A DNA stretch of 64,000 bases from Rhea pennata (lineage: Eukaryota; Chordata; Aves; Rheiformes; Rheidae). Below the pieces are notes generated by a model that ran no database searches, was not told the DNA's origin, and saw nothing but the letters and a program-made list of their open reading frames with translations. A program made the translations under genes and the position numbers. This document shows, one piece after another, positions 1 to 13,000 of this stretch. Every line of letters starts with the position of its first letter. Position 1 is the first letter of the stretch. The DNA is taken from NCBI RefSeq assembly GCF_028389875.1, contig NC_084677.1, positions 9,342,017 through 9,406,016 of the forward strand, given 5' to 3'.

Positions 1-791
1 AGAAATATTGGAATCTTTCTAACTTCATTTCTAGACACAATAAAAACGTGTGTCTGTATCTTAAACTCATGACGCCAAGACAGTCTTTTCCTTAACCAAA
101 TCCATGCCAGACTGGAACTAAACATAAAAGGGAAGCTTAAAACATTAATGTCCTAGAAAGCTCCTAAATGGAACTGAAAGCTACAGAAAACATTTAAAAC
201 AAATTTTGCAAAAAAACCCACATAATCTTCTACAGACATCTTTACACAAAAGAATTGACTATGCAGTTACAAGTCATCTGAAGGAGCAAAAAACAAGTTT
301 CTTCTCTGGAATACAATCAACTGCCTCACTCTTGTCATTTCAGTTCAGCAAGTTAAAATTTCTCAACAGGCTTTTTGAAAGACAGATCATGCATTTTATT
401 TATACTGTCTGAAACAATACCAGTAAGCAACAGCCTATAGAATATAATATGCTACATGTATGATTAAACCACCAACAAGGCTTAAGGAAAATAAAATTTG
501 TCCCATTTTAGTTGAATTTATATTTTGCTTTTACTGAACACACATTTATTTATGAAAAAATGTAAAATCTAAGAATAATTTAATGAATGCTGGATTTTTT
601 TTTTTTCAAAATAATAGAAAAAGTTCTGCTTTGCTGACAGCTGTGTTCAGTGTAAAAGGAACAAAATCTTCACAGAATACATCTAAATACAAATTAATTC
701 TTCTAGGCCTTTCATTAAAATATGTAGGGGTTAGCAAATAGCTTTCTGTGCAGTGTCCAAAGGTATTTGTCTTTCACACTAGAAGAAAGAG
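1..791 (-). other. MARF1: MARF1 3' UTR
   Basis: Sequence after the MARF1 stop is AT-rich with no credible coding frame. Minus-strand AATAAA hexamers occur at 545-550 and 395-400. Either could end the transcript, or it could run past the window edge. Confidence 0.7.
395..400 (-). terminator. Candidate MARF1 poly(A) signal
   Basis: AATAAA on the minus strand about 390 nt after the stop. A second hexamer at 545-550 is equally canonical. No cleavage evidence is visible. Confidence 0.35.
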
Positions 792-1024
792 TTAAAGCTT
801 GGTTACAGGTGCAAGTGAAAAATTTGCTGCCAATTTCACCTTGTTTTTGTGTTGCTTTTTGGCTGGGCTGTCCATTACTTCCTTGGTTAGCTGGGTTTCA
901 GAGGACTGACAGGGAGGCACTGAAGTACTCTCTGTGGCATTTGATACCACAGAATCAGAGGACAATTTTTCTTGAGCTGTAGTAACAATTCGTTGTTTTT
1001 CTTCTTCTGTTAAAATCATCATCT
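792..1024 (-). CDS. MARF1: MARF1 exon 27 (terminal coding exon), residues 1668-1744
   Basis: Begins [14 protein letters not shown] and ends [17 protein letters not shown] with TAA at 792-794. The last 16 or so residues appear almost identical to human, far more conserved than the rest of the tail, suggesting a functional short motif. Confidence 0.95.
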
Positions 1025-4000
1025 CTAAAATAAGTAAGACAACTCAGTTTATAGATGTTCTGTTCTTGGGCCAAAAAAAAACCAAAATCAAAACAAACAA
1101 ACAAAAAAAAAACCCACATTTTCTCTGGCAACATGCAATAAAACATTTAAGAATGTCAGTCTGATCTGAAACTGTAATGTGCCTGATATTTACCTCTGCA
1201 GCTGATCTTTGCTTTTGGCTCTACAGTCCTTACCATGTACTATCTAGTAGGTTTAATTCAATTCTCAAGCATTAAGCCTCTCAGTGCTGAACAAAGTACT
1301 ACAAAATTTCTGAGGTGAAAAAGTTACCACAGGCAAGACGCAGGTTTAGTAGTAGATGAGGTTATACCTCAAGTTCACCACAGAGAATCACTGCAGGATA
1401 ATTACTGTCAGTACTCAAGACCTTCTGGTAGAGCCTGCATTGCCAACACACTCCACTGTACTACAAAATTACTTTTTCAAAACATAATTTTATAAATCAA
1501 CCACTTGTTTGATGCTCTTTTCTAGATCATGAGTTATCATCCACAACTAGTACTATGTAGGCAAGCAAACCCTTACCAGAGAGAGGTGCAGGTCGTTCCT
1601 CAAACTGAATGAGATCAGCAGACTCAAGAACCACTGGATCAGGTCTCAGTTGCGGGGATGGTAGGCAGGAAGGAACTGGCTCACACAAGAGGTCAACAGG
1701 AGATGTATTTGTGAGGCAAAGAAGTTCTTGCTCAGTTTGGCTAGAAACTACAAAAATAAGGAAATATCTTTCAAAGTATCTGCAAGTATGAAGGTGTCAC
1801 TATTTCAGACCTGGTAAGTGCCAAGTCTTCAGACGTGACTGAGGATTTAAGAACTATAGCAGAATTAAATTACTAACATTAAACTAATTTTAATCAATCT
1901 CAAATTCACATAAGAGCCATTTTGTCGAGACCAAGAACATCTAACCAAAATACAGCAAAAATAAAGCAAAACTATTCCAATCTATTGCTTGCCTGAATTA
2001 GTATACCCTCGTATTAAAATCTGATGTTTGCTAAACTTGAGCAACAGAGGAAGAGCTGAAGAAGCATATTCTACAGAAATAGAAAGTTACCAGACAACTT
2101 GTTCATATACGTACCAAGACCTTATCAGCTATTTATCTACCAATTAACACTTTTACTCATGTGTGAAAATTAAGCTGAAAGTTTCAAGATAAAGTGACTT
2201 GCCCTTACTAAGATGGAAAGCCCTAGACTGCCGAAATTATACCTCAAGTACTAGTTCATAAATTCTCTGACTTGGAGGCAACAAAACAATTGGAGACCAC
2301 GGCATGATGTGTGCTACGAGGTCACAATTTTCCAGTTATTTCCATCTGAAAACAGGTTTATACTAGTTGTCATTATTATCAGCAAATTTATGAGCAACAA
2401 ACAGGCTATTTAGCTGCATATCACAGACACAAATTATTAGTCTCATCAGGAGATGGAGGCAAATATTCCTAGCACAATACACTACTGACTATCATTCCTC
2501 ATTAGCTTTTAGCTTTATGCATACAGACTTCAATTTCCCCTACAAAAATCAATGAGAAACAGCATTCTTATGGCTGTGTGTGTATATACATACATACATA
2601 CGCACAGACAGCTGAAGAGAACAAATGCCCTTTCCAAGGGCCACATGCCTAACTATATACTCTGGAAAAGTTTAACAGCTTCCAAGCCATGAAGCGCATC
2701 TCCAGAAGCTCAGATTAACCAACTCACACAGTTTTCCCCCATGCTGCTTTGCTTACTGCTTATTTCCCCAAAGATCAAATAGATTTATTATACAAATCAA
2801 TTCTGCATTACCATTGCTAGGTGTTCCTAGACTTAATTCCATTGATGAAGTGGATCCTGGAATCTCCATAATATGTCCATTATGGTCAGCAAGCTGATTT
2901 CCATGATCATCCACATGATCAGCAGGGGGAAAACTGGGTGAGCTAAAACGAGCTACAAAAAGGCAAGTTCATTTGGTTCATTTACCAAAGTCACCTCAAA
3001 AAGGAAAGAAAAAAACCCAAAAAACACCACACCCACTAACAGAACACAACACTTTAAGATACTACATTAAAATTGAACTAGCTTACTTTTCATGTCGTTC
3101 TTTAGTACCACAATTCTCTTATGACCATGTCCTTTAATCCAGACCACCTACGGGGGGAACATAATTAAATAACAGCACATTAGCCTCAAAGCCTAAAGCA
3201 GCTTACTCACTACCTTTCATTCAGCCTAGCACTGACACTCTAGAAGTAAACCAAATCATATTGCTAACTGGTATTATATTACCAATTAAAAGTTTTGTCT
3301 TAAAGAATTGATGCCTAACAAAGCATAGGTCTAGCGAGTCTACTAGCTTCATACGTTTAAATACAAAATTTCAGAATTCCATTTTCTTACACTTGAGAAA
3401 GACCAGTTTACTTGAAAAAAGCTTATAACCATAAATTAGATCACAGAACTAGAGTGTTTAATGCATTCGGATGACAAGATGCCACAGCAAAGCTCTGCTA
3501 CATGGTGCTTCTACCAATTGGGAGCTCAGCTCCTCACTCCAGGAACCAAGCTACCCTGAACAAAGCAAAACTTCAATATTGTACAGTTCTTAGAAAATAC
3601 TTCAGCTGATAAAAATGCCAAGGCTGTTCATGCCCTCACAAGGCATACTTCTTAAGCAAGATCTGACCAAAATATGAAGGAGAACATATTACTTTATTCT
3701 TATTACTATGCAGTCTAGACTCTTCAGAGGCATCTACTGAAATACAACTGGTATAATCCCTCTTTAGAGGGGGTAATTATTCTGGTAATTCATACTGTCA
3801 GAAGCTTCAGTAATGTAACTATTTTTAATCCATGCAGAAATCTCAGCATAATTTTTCAGTAACAGAATTCTTCACACCTGTGGAATTGCTCCCAAGAGTT
3901 CTTCTAAATTATTGCACCCATATGCTTTAGGCTGTAGCACTTCTCCTGTGTATTTGCTATATGCTACTGGGAACTCATGAAGAAAAATCTGCTGATAATG

Positions 4001-7000
4001 GTATGTGTGAAGCAAGGACCTTACATTCTTTGCAAACATATACAAATTTGTAAGCTTCACATATTCTTCTGCTGCACTATTGGTAAAAACCTGTATTAAA
4101 AGAAAAGATAGATAGAATGAATGAGAGTGTATCCTCTAGTCAATGTCTTTTCAAGATATGACACACATCAGGAAGAAAAACCTTGAGATACACATGCCTT
4201 AAGAGGAAAAGAAACAAACCAAAAAAAATACACCCCCCCACAAAGAAAAAAAAAAAAAAAAAGTGTTATACCTCAACCAAGTAAGGTAGACTTTTCAGGA
4301 GTTCAGTTAAGGTCATAAATCCATATTCACATGGATTAAGAGAAGTACTGTGGATTGTCTCATAATGCCTTTTAAGCTGGTCAACAGAGAGAAAGGATGT
4401 TCCATCCCAAGACATCAACAAAACTAATAATTGGGCAGTCAGAGTCCGCAGAGATTTTCTATTTATCAGCTGAATCTGTTTGCCAGACTCTGTGTCAACA
4501 ACCTGAAAAAAATGAGTTTGGAATGGAGTTAGAGACAGAAAAGGGATTAATCTATGAATAAGCTTGTGTAGCTGGGACTGGTTTGAGCATAATTTAAAGA
4601 TAAGCAGCATCCGAAACTACTTAGCCCAAAGCACACAGGATAGAGCAGCTTATTACACAGAAAAATTGACTTTAAATATGTATTAAAAAACCCCACACAA
4701 CTGTGTGGCAAATTTTGTCCATATGGTAGACATGATTTTACTTTATGTTCCAAGACAGCTGATTTAATTGAATTCCAGCTTGAAATTGCTAAAGTAACAG
4801 AGTAGGAACAACTAGAATAGTATGACCATGTCTATGTAAAAGTAACCAATCTTTTCCAATGAAATATAAAATCACCTATAAACTTAAGTTCAAAGTCAAA
4901 GCCTCAAATCACAGAACAAATAACCAATGTGAAGGATTAAGATATTGAGAACTACTATAGTTATCATGACATGCGTAATATAGTCGTGATAACCATATGG
5001 GAAATTACCGTTTTTGTTATTAAAAAGCGCACTACAATACGTTTTAAGTGCAATTTGCCAAACTAGCATGAGTTTTCTGAAAAAAGTTGAAAAGTTACAG
5101 AACATCACAGAAGAATACAAGGTACATGTAAAAATCCCCTTTGAAAAATGTGCTTTTTCAAGTTAATGTAATATTTTTTTCTAAAATACAGTATCAAGCA
5201 CACTTAGACCAGTACTTTGAGACAAAGTACTGACATTCCTTAACACAACACTGCATATTTTCTAAAGCAAAAAACTACAACGGTAAAGGATTACCTTTAC
5301 AACATGGCAAAGTTTTTGCATTAAAGCTGGAACTGAGCTAACATCATAGTCATGAAGACGCAGTGTGTATCCAAACGTTTTACTGTATTCTGTAAGTAAA
5401 TCGGTCATCATAAGGCAGTTGTCCTTCTGAGACCGCAGCAGTTTAACAAACTGGGCAGCTACTGCTTTGACTTGTTCCACCTCTGTGAGTGTGAGAATTT
5501 TCTCTTCCCCACATTCCAATACCTACAAAACCAAAATCACACTTTGTTAAAAACCTAATTAGAGTGAAAAATGTGATCTACAACCAGAATTCAGTACTCT
5601 CGGGCAACCATTAGTTTACCTACCTCACAAGAGGTCTACAAAGCAAGTAAAAAGTGTACTTCTGAACAAAGGCATGAAGTAAGCAAACAAAATACTTACT
5701 ACCTTTTTCTTCTCAAGTAAATTTAACACAACTGAACTGAAGCTTAGGTCGACTTCTATAAACTGAATCTTATAAATTCAATTTGGATAATTTGAACTTG
5801 TTAACAATCAACTTAGTCTGCATATGATTAAAAACTTTGGACATTTTTACTAAAACAGCTGTATCAAAGTCTTTCTGAAATACATCTGGCTAACGTTACA
5901 TGTAGGTGCACAGTTTACAATTCACTGAAAATTATAAGAAATAACTCCTGTTTAAACAAATGGTTGTGCAGATCTTATCAGAAAAAATGCTAAAGTCAAC
6001 AGCTGTGTTTAAGAACTTACTTGTAAGACATCTGGTATGGCTTCAAAGAGTTCAAGTAGTTTTGTAAAACCATAATAAGCAAGTTTGCACTGACGACCAA
6101 AGTGGTGGTGGTAAGAGGGAATAAACTTATTAAAGGGCATTCGAAAATGGGGTTGGTGCCGCAGTAAGTCAACTACCTCTTTGGAAAACTGTTTTGTTCT
6201 TTCAATTTCTTCTTGCGTACGTTCTAAGATTAAAAAACAAAAAGCCATTAGAGCTAAGCACCAACACATCTATTTTAAAACACAGCAGGAAATATAAAAA
6301 AAGAATATAGTGATTGACTTGCAGCTTTTTTGCATCAAGTTTTCTTCTACCACTGGGGAAAGAGCTGTACTAAGCTTACCTGTATACAGTCTAAGATGTC
6401 AAACAGCATTTTAGAAGGCTTTTAAATAACTAAACACTTTGATATTTGGGTTGTACAGAAACAACCCGACCTCTTCAACAATTCCACAAAAAAAACCCTT
6501 TACTACACTCAGAAGTATTAGTATTATTTCATGTGTTTTGCCACCTGCTTGTAAATTCCTTTATAGAAGTGTTGACATTTTGTATGTGCTAGAATTTCGT
6601 AACACCCTTAGTTATGATGTTCTGATAGCATATGCTCACAGTGGTGAAGAACACTCATTGTCAAGGAAAATAAATAATCAAATCACTTATTTGCTTCAGT
6701 TAGTTTTAAAATATTCAAAGAACAATTTATTTGGCAACAGTGAAATAAGTACACAGACATACCTCTTTTGGGAATACAAATTACCATTTCGTTATCTTGC
6801 TGTGACAAACAGATTGTTGTATCTGGAATTTCAGATATTATATCAGCCAATTCACACACTCCATATTCAGTAACATCCCAATCCTTAGAGAAACACCTAG
6901 AAGTTTTAGAAAATTGTAAAACAAAAGTTTTAATGCATTCTATCTAAGCCAAAAATGAGAAAGTTATTAATTTATACAGAAGAATGTTATTAACATAAAC

Positions 7001-10000
7001 CTCAAATTCCAATCAAAACAAGCACTATTTTTGTATTGCATGTAATACCAGCATATGAGACACAAAAGAACAGAAGTATTCTTAAACTAAGACATTTACC
7101 CAGGCTAATCAGAGAATAAGAGTTACACTGATTGTTCATACACCACTAGAAGAAAGAAAAAGCTATATATGCCAACCACTGGATGCCTCAAACTACTAGT
7201 GGTAAGGGACAACATAAAACCTGAGCTTAGAAAAAAAAAGTGATATAATAAGACTTAATTATAATACACATCTCCTTAATCCTATATGGCCACAGTTTTT
7301 GCAGTCTATATTTGCTTAATAGTTAAAGACAGATGATCTTAAACAAGATGAGACCTCAAGAGAAGGCAGAGACCATAACCTGGAAAGCATCAGATTAAGG
7401 TCCACAATATTAGGTAATATAGGAGATTTTATTCTCCTTAACCCTTTCCCTCGGAAGCATGACTAGTCCACATTCCCTCTACTAGAGAAATTGCTAGAGC
7501 TGACGACAATGGAGACGCACATTTAGTAGGTTAAGAAGCAGCCTATGTATTTTTGCCAATAGTGAAAATATAACTAAAAGTGTATTTAGTCAAGAAGGAG
7601 CTGTTGGCACACATAATCCAACAGCACATGCACTAAAGTACACCACATCCAGTTCTAAAGTGATATAGTTTTCACAAAGCATGTAGATTGCTACTTTTTA
7701 TTTTCACGTTAAGGAAAATGTCAATCTTAGGTTCTTAAAAAAAAAAAAACTCTTCCTTTTACAATATAAAAAAAGTATGTTACAGTACTAGCAATAGCAA
7801 GGTTATTACCCCTACTACTTTTTGTATCATCATTAGATCAGATTAAAGTAGTAAAATTGCTTATTAGAAACTAACTAGCTGAGAAAATGTTTCCCTTTAA
7901 TAAAAAGGGCCTAACATTGAAGTTCATCATTCTTACCCTTATTATAAGTATGCCACGACATTCTTAATAAAGCCAACCTTATAGGCATGGCTTCAGACAG
8001 AATCAGTGAAACAACACATTTCAAATTTGAAAAGTTTTAAATAGACTTATTTACTAAAGTAAAATAGTACATTCTGCCAGAAAGCTTAATTTAAAAATAT
8101 TAAAAGCTTGAAATTCCACATCACAGTGAATAGGGAATATAATTACTATAGTTCTGTACTAAGATCTAAGGTGCTGATTCCTCTTTTAAAGTACAGTTGA
8201 TGCACATGCCCTGCACATTCACATGTCATTACTGTTAACTTACCAGTGATAAGCCTGTAAGAATTCCCTCACAATAACTTGCTTACTGGCCTGGGATTTG
8301 AGAAGCTTCAGTAAGTCTTGAGTGAAGCGCTTCACTTGAGCCCTGTGTGTTAGGGTTAACAAGCGCTTGGAGCCCATACCAAGAATCTGAAAGAAGCATT
8401 CATTTTTAGCACCCACAGTGAATTCTTTTACAATATTGTTGGAAGTCAGTTCTAGTCTATACAAAAATTTTAAAAAGTATATAAATAATAAAAAAATAAA
8501 AAGCTAAAAATAAAAACATCATAGAGACAGTACTTGCAAATGCAGCCTTGAAGTCATATGTTTTCTATAATAAAGACCACGTGATCAAGGAATTAAGAAA
8601 CGCTTCCTCCAAGAGTACTGTTGTGATTGTTGCACTTGTTCGCATTGGTTATTTTAAAATTTTACAGTCAAGTGGTATTCAAAGCAGTAAGCTAATGTGA
8701 TCACAGTATTTACTTATTGGTAACAAAAGGCCATGACTTCCTATTTCATATAAAAATCCTTCTCAAATAATAAGCTACGCATAGCGGCCTAGCACACTAA
8801 CATAATATTTGCCATGTTCCGTGATAAAGAGCACAACTGAAGCCTTTTACCCAAGCATGAGCAACAGACTAAAAGCCAACTACCACTTTAGTCCAGAGGC
8901 TCAGATTAAATACAACAGTTTGTTTACACATGAGTATTTTTCAGGAGGGTGGGAAGAACAAACGAGACAGAAGTAGCTTGTCCCGAAAGGCATGGAAACA
9001 ACTATACTCCAAAGTCCAAATAACTATGTCTTTCAAGGCTGATGAAGTAATTGTGTAGCATTTACTGGACATAATGCCAACCACTGATGGACTCAGTTTG
9101 GATGATTCAGGATACAAGTAAAATGCCCTAAGATAAGAGGAACAATGTCATTTAACTCACTTGCAGTACATGAGGCACTGCTTCCAGCAGCTCCATTAAC
9201 TTGGAATATCCGTAGTCAGAAACACGGCATTGTTTTGCAAAGTGATGGTGGTATGTTGGGATGAATTTACTGACAGGTATGATGCAAGATGGTTGGCTTT
9301 TAAGTAGATCAATCACTTCTCTACTGAACTGAATAAGCTGTGGATTGCCTACAGGGCTCTTAGAACGTAAAAGCCAAGGATCTTTAACAAAAGAAAAAAA
9401 AATGATATTATTGACATTCTACCGTTAATACTCTTCTACTAATCATCTCATGTTTACAGATCCTAAAGCAAGGCAGAAAAAAATGAACAATCAAGCTACA
9501 GTACCCTTTATAAAGTTTAATAATTAGATATTACTTTATGCAACTCTTAAGTATTTTGGAAAGAAATTAAAATCAAAAAAAGATTCTAAAAAAAATACTT
9601 ACCTGTAGTCGGAGGTGGCGGTTTGTTATGGATCCATTTAATAACTTTAATGCCATTTTGGGCAGTGGCAATATTAACTCCAGGAACACAGGTAATAAGA
9701 TGTTCTAAAGGAACACCACCCTTGCCTTCTGGCACCATTTCAAGATCATTGAACTCTGACATATAACAATCAGGAAAACTTCAGAAAAAAGGGGGGGGGG
9801 GGAAGGAAAGAAGAAAGCTTCCATTAAACAGTAAAACACAACTTTTTAGCAACTGTCTTAAATACCTTGAATTTGAGACACTTTCTGAGAAAGAGGTTTT
9901 AATAGCCTACTAACAGATTACAATTTTTAGAGATTTACATTTTAGAGATTAGTTTTTAATTTTTTGCTGAGCAAGAATTCTGAACGAATACTTCCACAAT

Positions 10001-13000
10001 GCACTTATTTGCTATAAACTGACACTACTGTATATCAAGATGGGATTTTTAGACAAAAGGTAGCTTCAGACCATTATGACAGCTATTAAAAAAAATTTTA
10101 AATTTAACATATCAGCCTTTACACTAGAAATCTAAATGAAACTACTTTACCTTAGCAAAGGCACAGTACCCTCATGGGTCTGTAGAAGACTGTGAACTTG
10201 GGGGGCAAATGTCTTCAGAGACAAAATCACAAAAGGAATTCTGTAAGAATCTGGATCAAACTCATGCTCACTGTAATAACAAGAGGTTCAAGTTAATGTG
10301 CTCATCCTATACTCAGTTTGAGCAGAGCATGCATGTGCTCCCATATACACATCCATAGTAAGTGTTATACTCCATGTATCCAATATACCATTAGCAGGTG
10401 ACAACACCACTGTGTACAAGCACAAGCATCTTCCCCCTGCTCTTCCTCACATAAAACGAGTACAGCTAGAGCAAACGTACAGAACACCAGCAACATTTGG
10501 AAGACCATATTTTTAATCAAAAGAAAAAAATGTAGCAGATGGGAAAAAAGAAAAAACCCAAATCCCAAACAATAGCACATGCCAGCCAATGAACAGGAAA
10601 CACCTAACAACCACTCTAGTAGTACACCCTGGTTGCTGTCAAACAAAACTAAAAACGTAATGTGGTTTCTTGATATCTTTAACCCATTACGAATCACCAG
10701 TTACTAAAGATAGTTGGAGGATAAAGATCAGTTTCAGCTATAATTATATAGTAAAAGTCAAGCTAGTAAAAGTATCTAGAACACTCCTAAATATCCAAAA
10801 GACTGTAGTTTATCGTTCAGCTTCTGCTGAAAAGCATTCTTTCGTGGCAGACGTGCTAGAATTCGCAAATCTTATCTGAACAGACAGATCCACCAGAACT
10901 GCCCTGAAAATTCACTGTGCCATCTCGCTATTTGCTGCCTAATTTATTCTTGTAAACATAAATAATGACTGGAGATTGCTTTATGGACATCCTCCTCAAC
11001 TTTAATATACCTATTTACATTAAATGCTGTTGTTAACAAAGTATTTTGTAAGATCTTATATATAGCTTACATAAAGTCTTTATTCAGGCAATGCTGCTTA
11101 CAAACTGGCTCATGATATTCCAACTCTTCAAATATTATAGGACTGCAGTTTGCTGAAGAACCATCATGAGACTGTGAAGATCCCAAAGGACTCTGTCGGG
11201 CTTGGCTGCTGGGTAGAAGACACACCAGCCGCCCACTTCCTTGGTCACGAATTGCCACAGTATCCGTTAGCTTATACAAATCTGATACAATTAACTTATG
11301 CCCAAATCTAAAAGAAAAAGTTGAATTTAATACAAGTTATAAAATCCCAATTCAATCAAAGAACATTAATTGGCATTTTTTGATTAAAAAAAGAAATTAT
11401 TCTATGAAAATTGTTAAGATACCTACAAAGCTATTTATCTTAAGGCAGAAAAATTAAGTAAAATACTGAAAGTATAACCTTTAAGGACTGCTGGTACTCT
11501 TATCTCTGGATAAACAGTATGCTGCAATACCTTATAGTGAAAACATAATACACAATTCTATTATTTTCTACAGTTTACAGTAAATGATCACACAAAAATT
11601 CCATTAGAAAAAGCTACTAGATAAGAAAAAAAATGCAACTGAAAACGTACTTTTTCTCATAGATTTCAGTGAACTTGAACACAGGCAGACAACAAGCAGG
11701 TGCATCCTGCAGAATGGAGATCGCTTCTGAGCTATAAATGGAATTTTTTAATATTAGCACAAAATTGTTTACATTCAAATTAACTAGGTAGTCTCTTGTC
11801 CAATTCAAGAGATATTTACATATACAGTTTATGAACTATAAATATGACAGAGAACTGCATTCCCTCCATCCCAGTGCTATGAAAACTGACACTTCGATCA
11901 GTGGAGTGCAAGTAGTAATGTTTCTGCTAACTCATTTAGGAAACTTGTCTGAAGGAATTACATTTTCACACGTGGCAGTAAAGTTTTGAGCATCTATAGA
12001 GAGTAACATTAAAGGTATACCATTAGAAATTATCAGAGTGGTCATTACAGTAAGAACTTAGAGCAGACAGTACTTAAATGAATGAACTAAAATTGTGAAT
12101 TATATAATCACAGGAATTACATAACTGGAGAATAGCTACACTCCAAGCACCATTTTTACTGGAGTTTTTTTTTGTGACAAAAAATGAAGATTTTTTCCCC
12201 TAATTCTCTTTTAGCATGAGGAAGTGAAATGGACAAAATACTGTTATTCTCACAAGCATTTGCCCTCTGCTCCTATTGTCTTCCATATAGAAAACTGAGA
12301 CTAAAAAACTCCAGTGTTTAAACAGTGTACATCATCCTCAAAAACAGATGATTTGTATGCACTTTCTTGGAAGGAAAAAGAAATCAAGATACCAAGAATA
12401 ACCTTAACTCAGTTACACAAGGTAAATTTTGGTATGTATCAGTATTATGAATTAGATGTAAGCAATGCAAAAATGCTAAACTATACTAATCTACAGTTAC
12501 TAAACCATAAACTGTCAATCTAGTAGGATTTTAGGCACTTTGATCAAGTGGTCACAGAGATTTCACTTTATTTTCCTGTTCTTCCTTTGCTCAGTTTAAT
12601 TCACCTCTTGCTATTAAATATATGCTATAGCAATAAAAAAAAATGACAAAGTGCTCATTACCTAAGGAGGGAGAGAGACTTATTAGCAGCTCCAGTTGCT
12701 AATGAGACCTGTATCCTTTTGCTACCAATTTTATATCTGTGAAGAATGTTGACAGCACTGATTGCTTCTTGCAGACTTTCCATCTGAACTGTAGCCTTCA
12801 GCTGGTAATCTGTATGAGGACTGAGCTCTACACTTTTTACCTGCAAGGAAAGAACACAGCCTTATGCATTTATCTCAAAATATTAACCCAAGTCAAACTA
12901 ACACAGGAGTATAACAGTCTTGCTTCGGCCAAGAGACAAATACAGTGCAAATAGGAACCGAGTATGAGGCACGGCCAACAGGACAATGCAAACAAGGACT

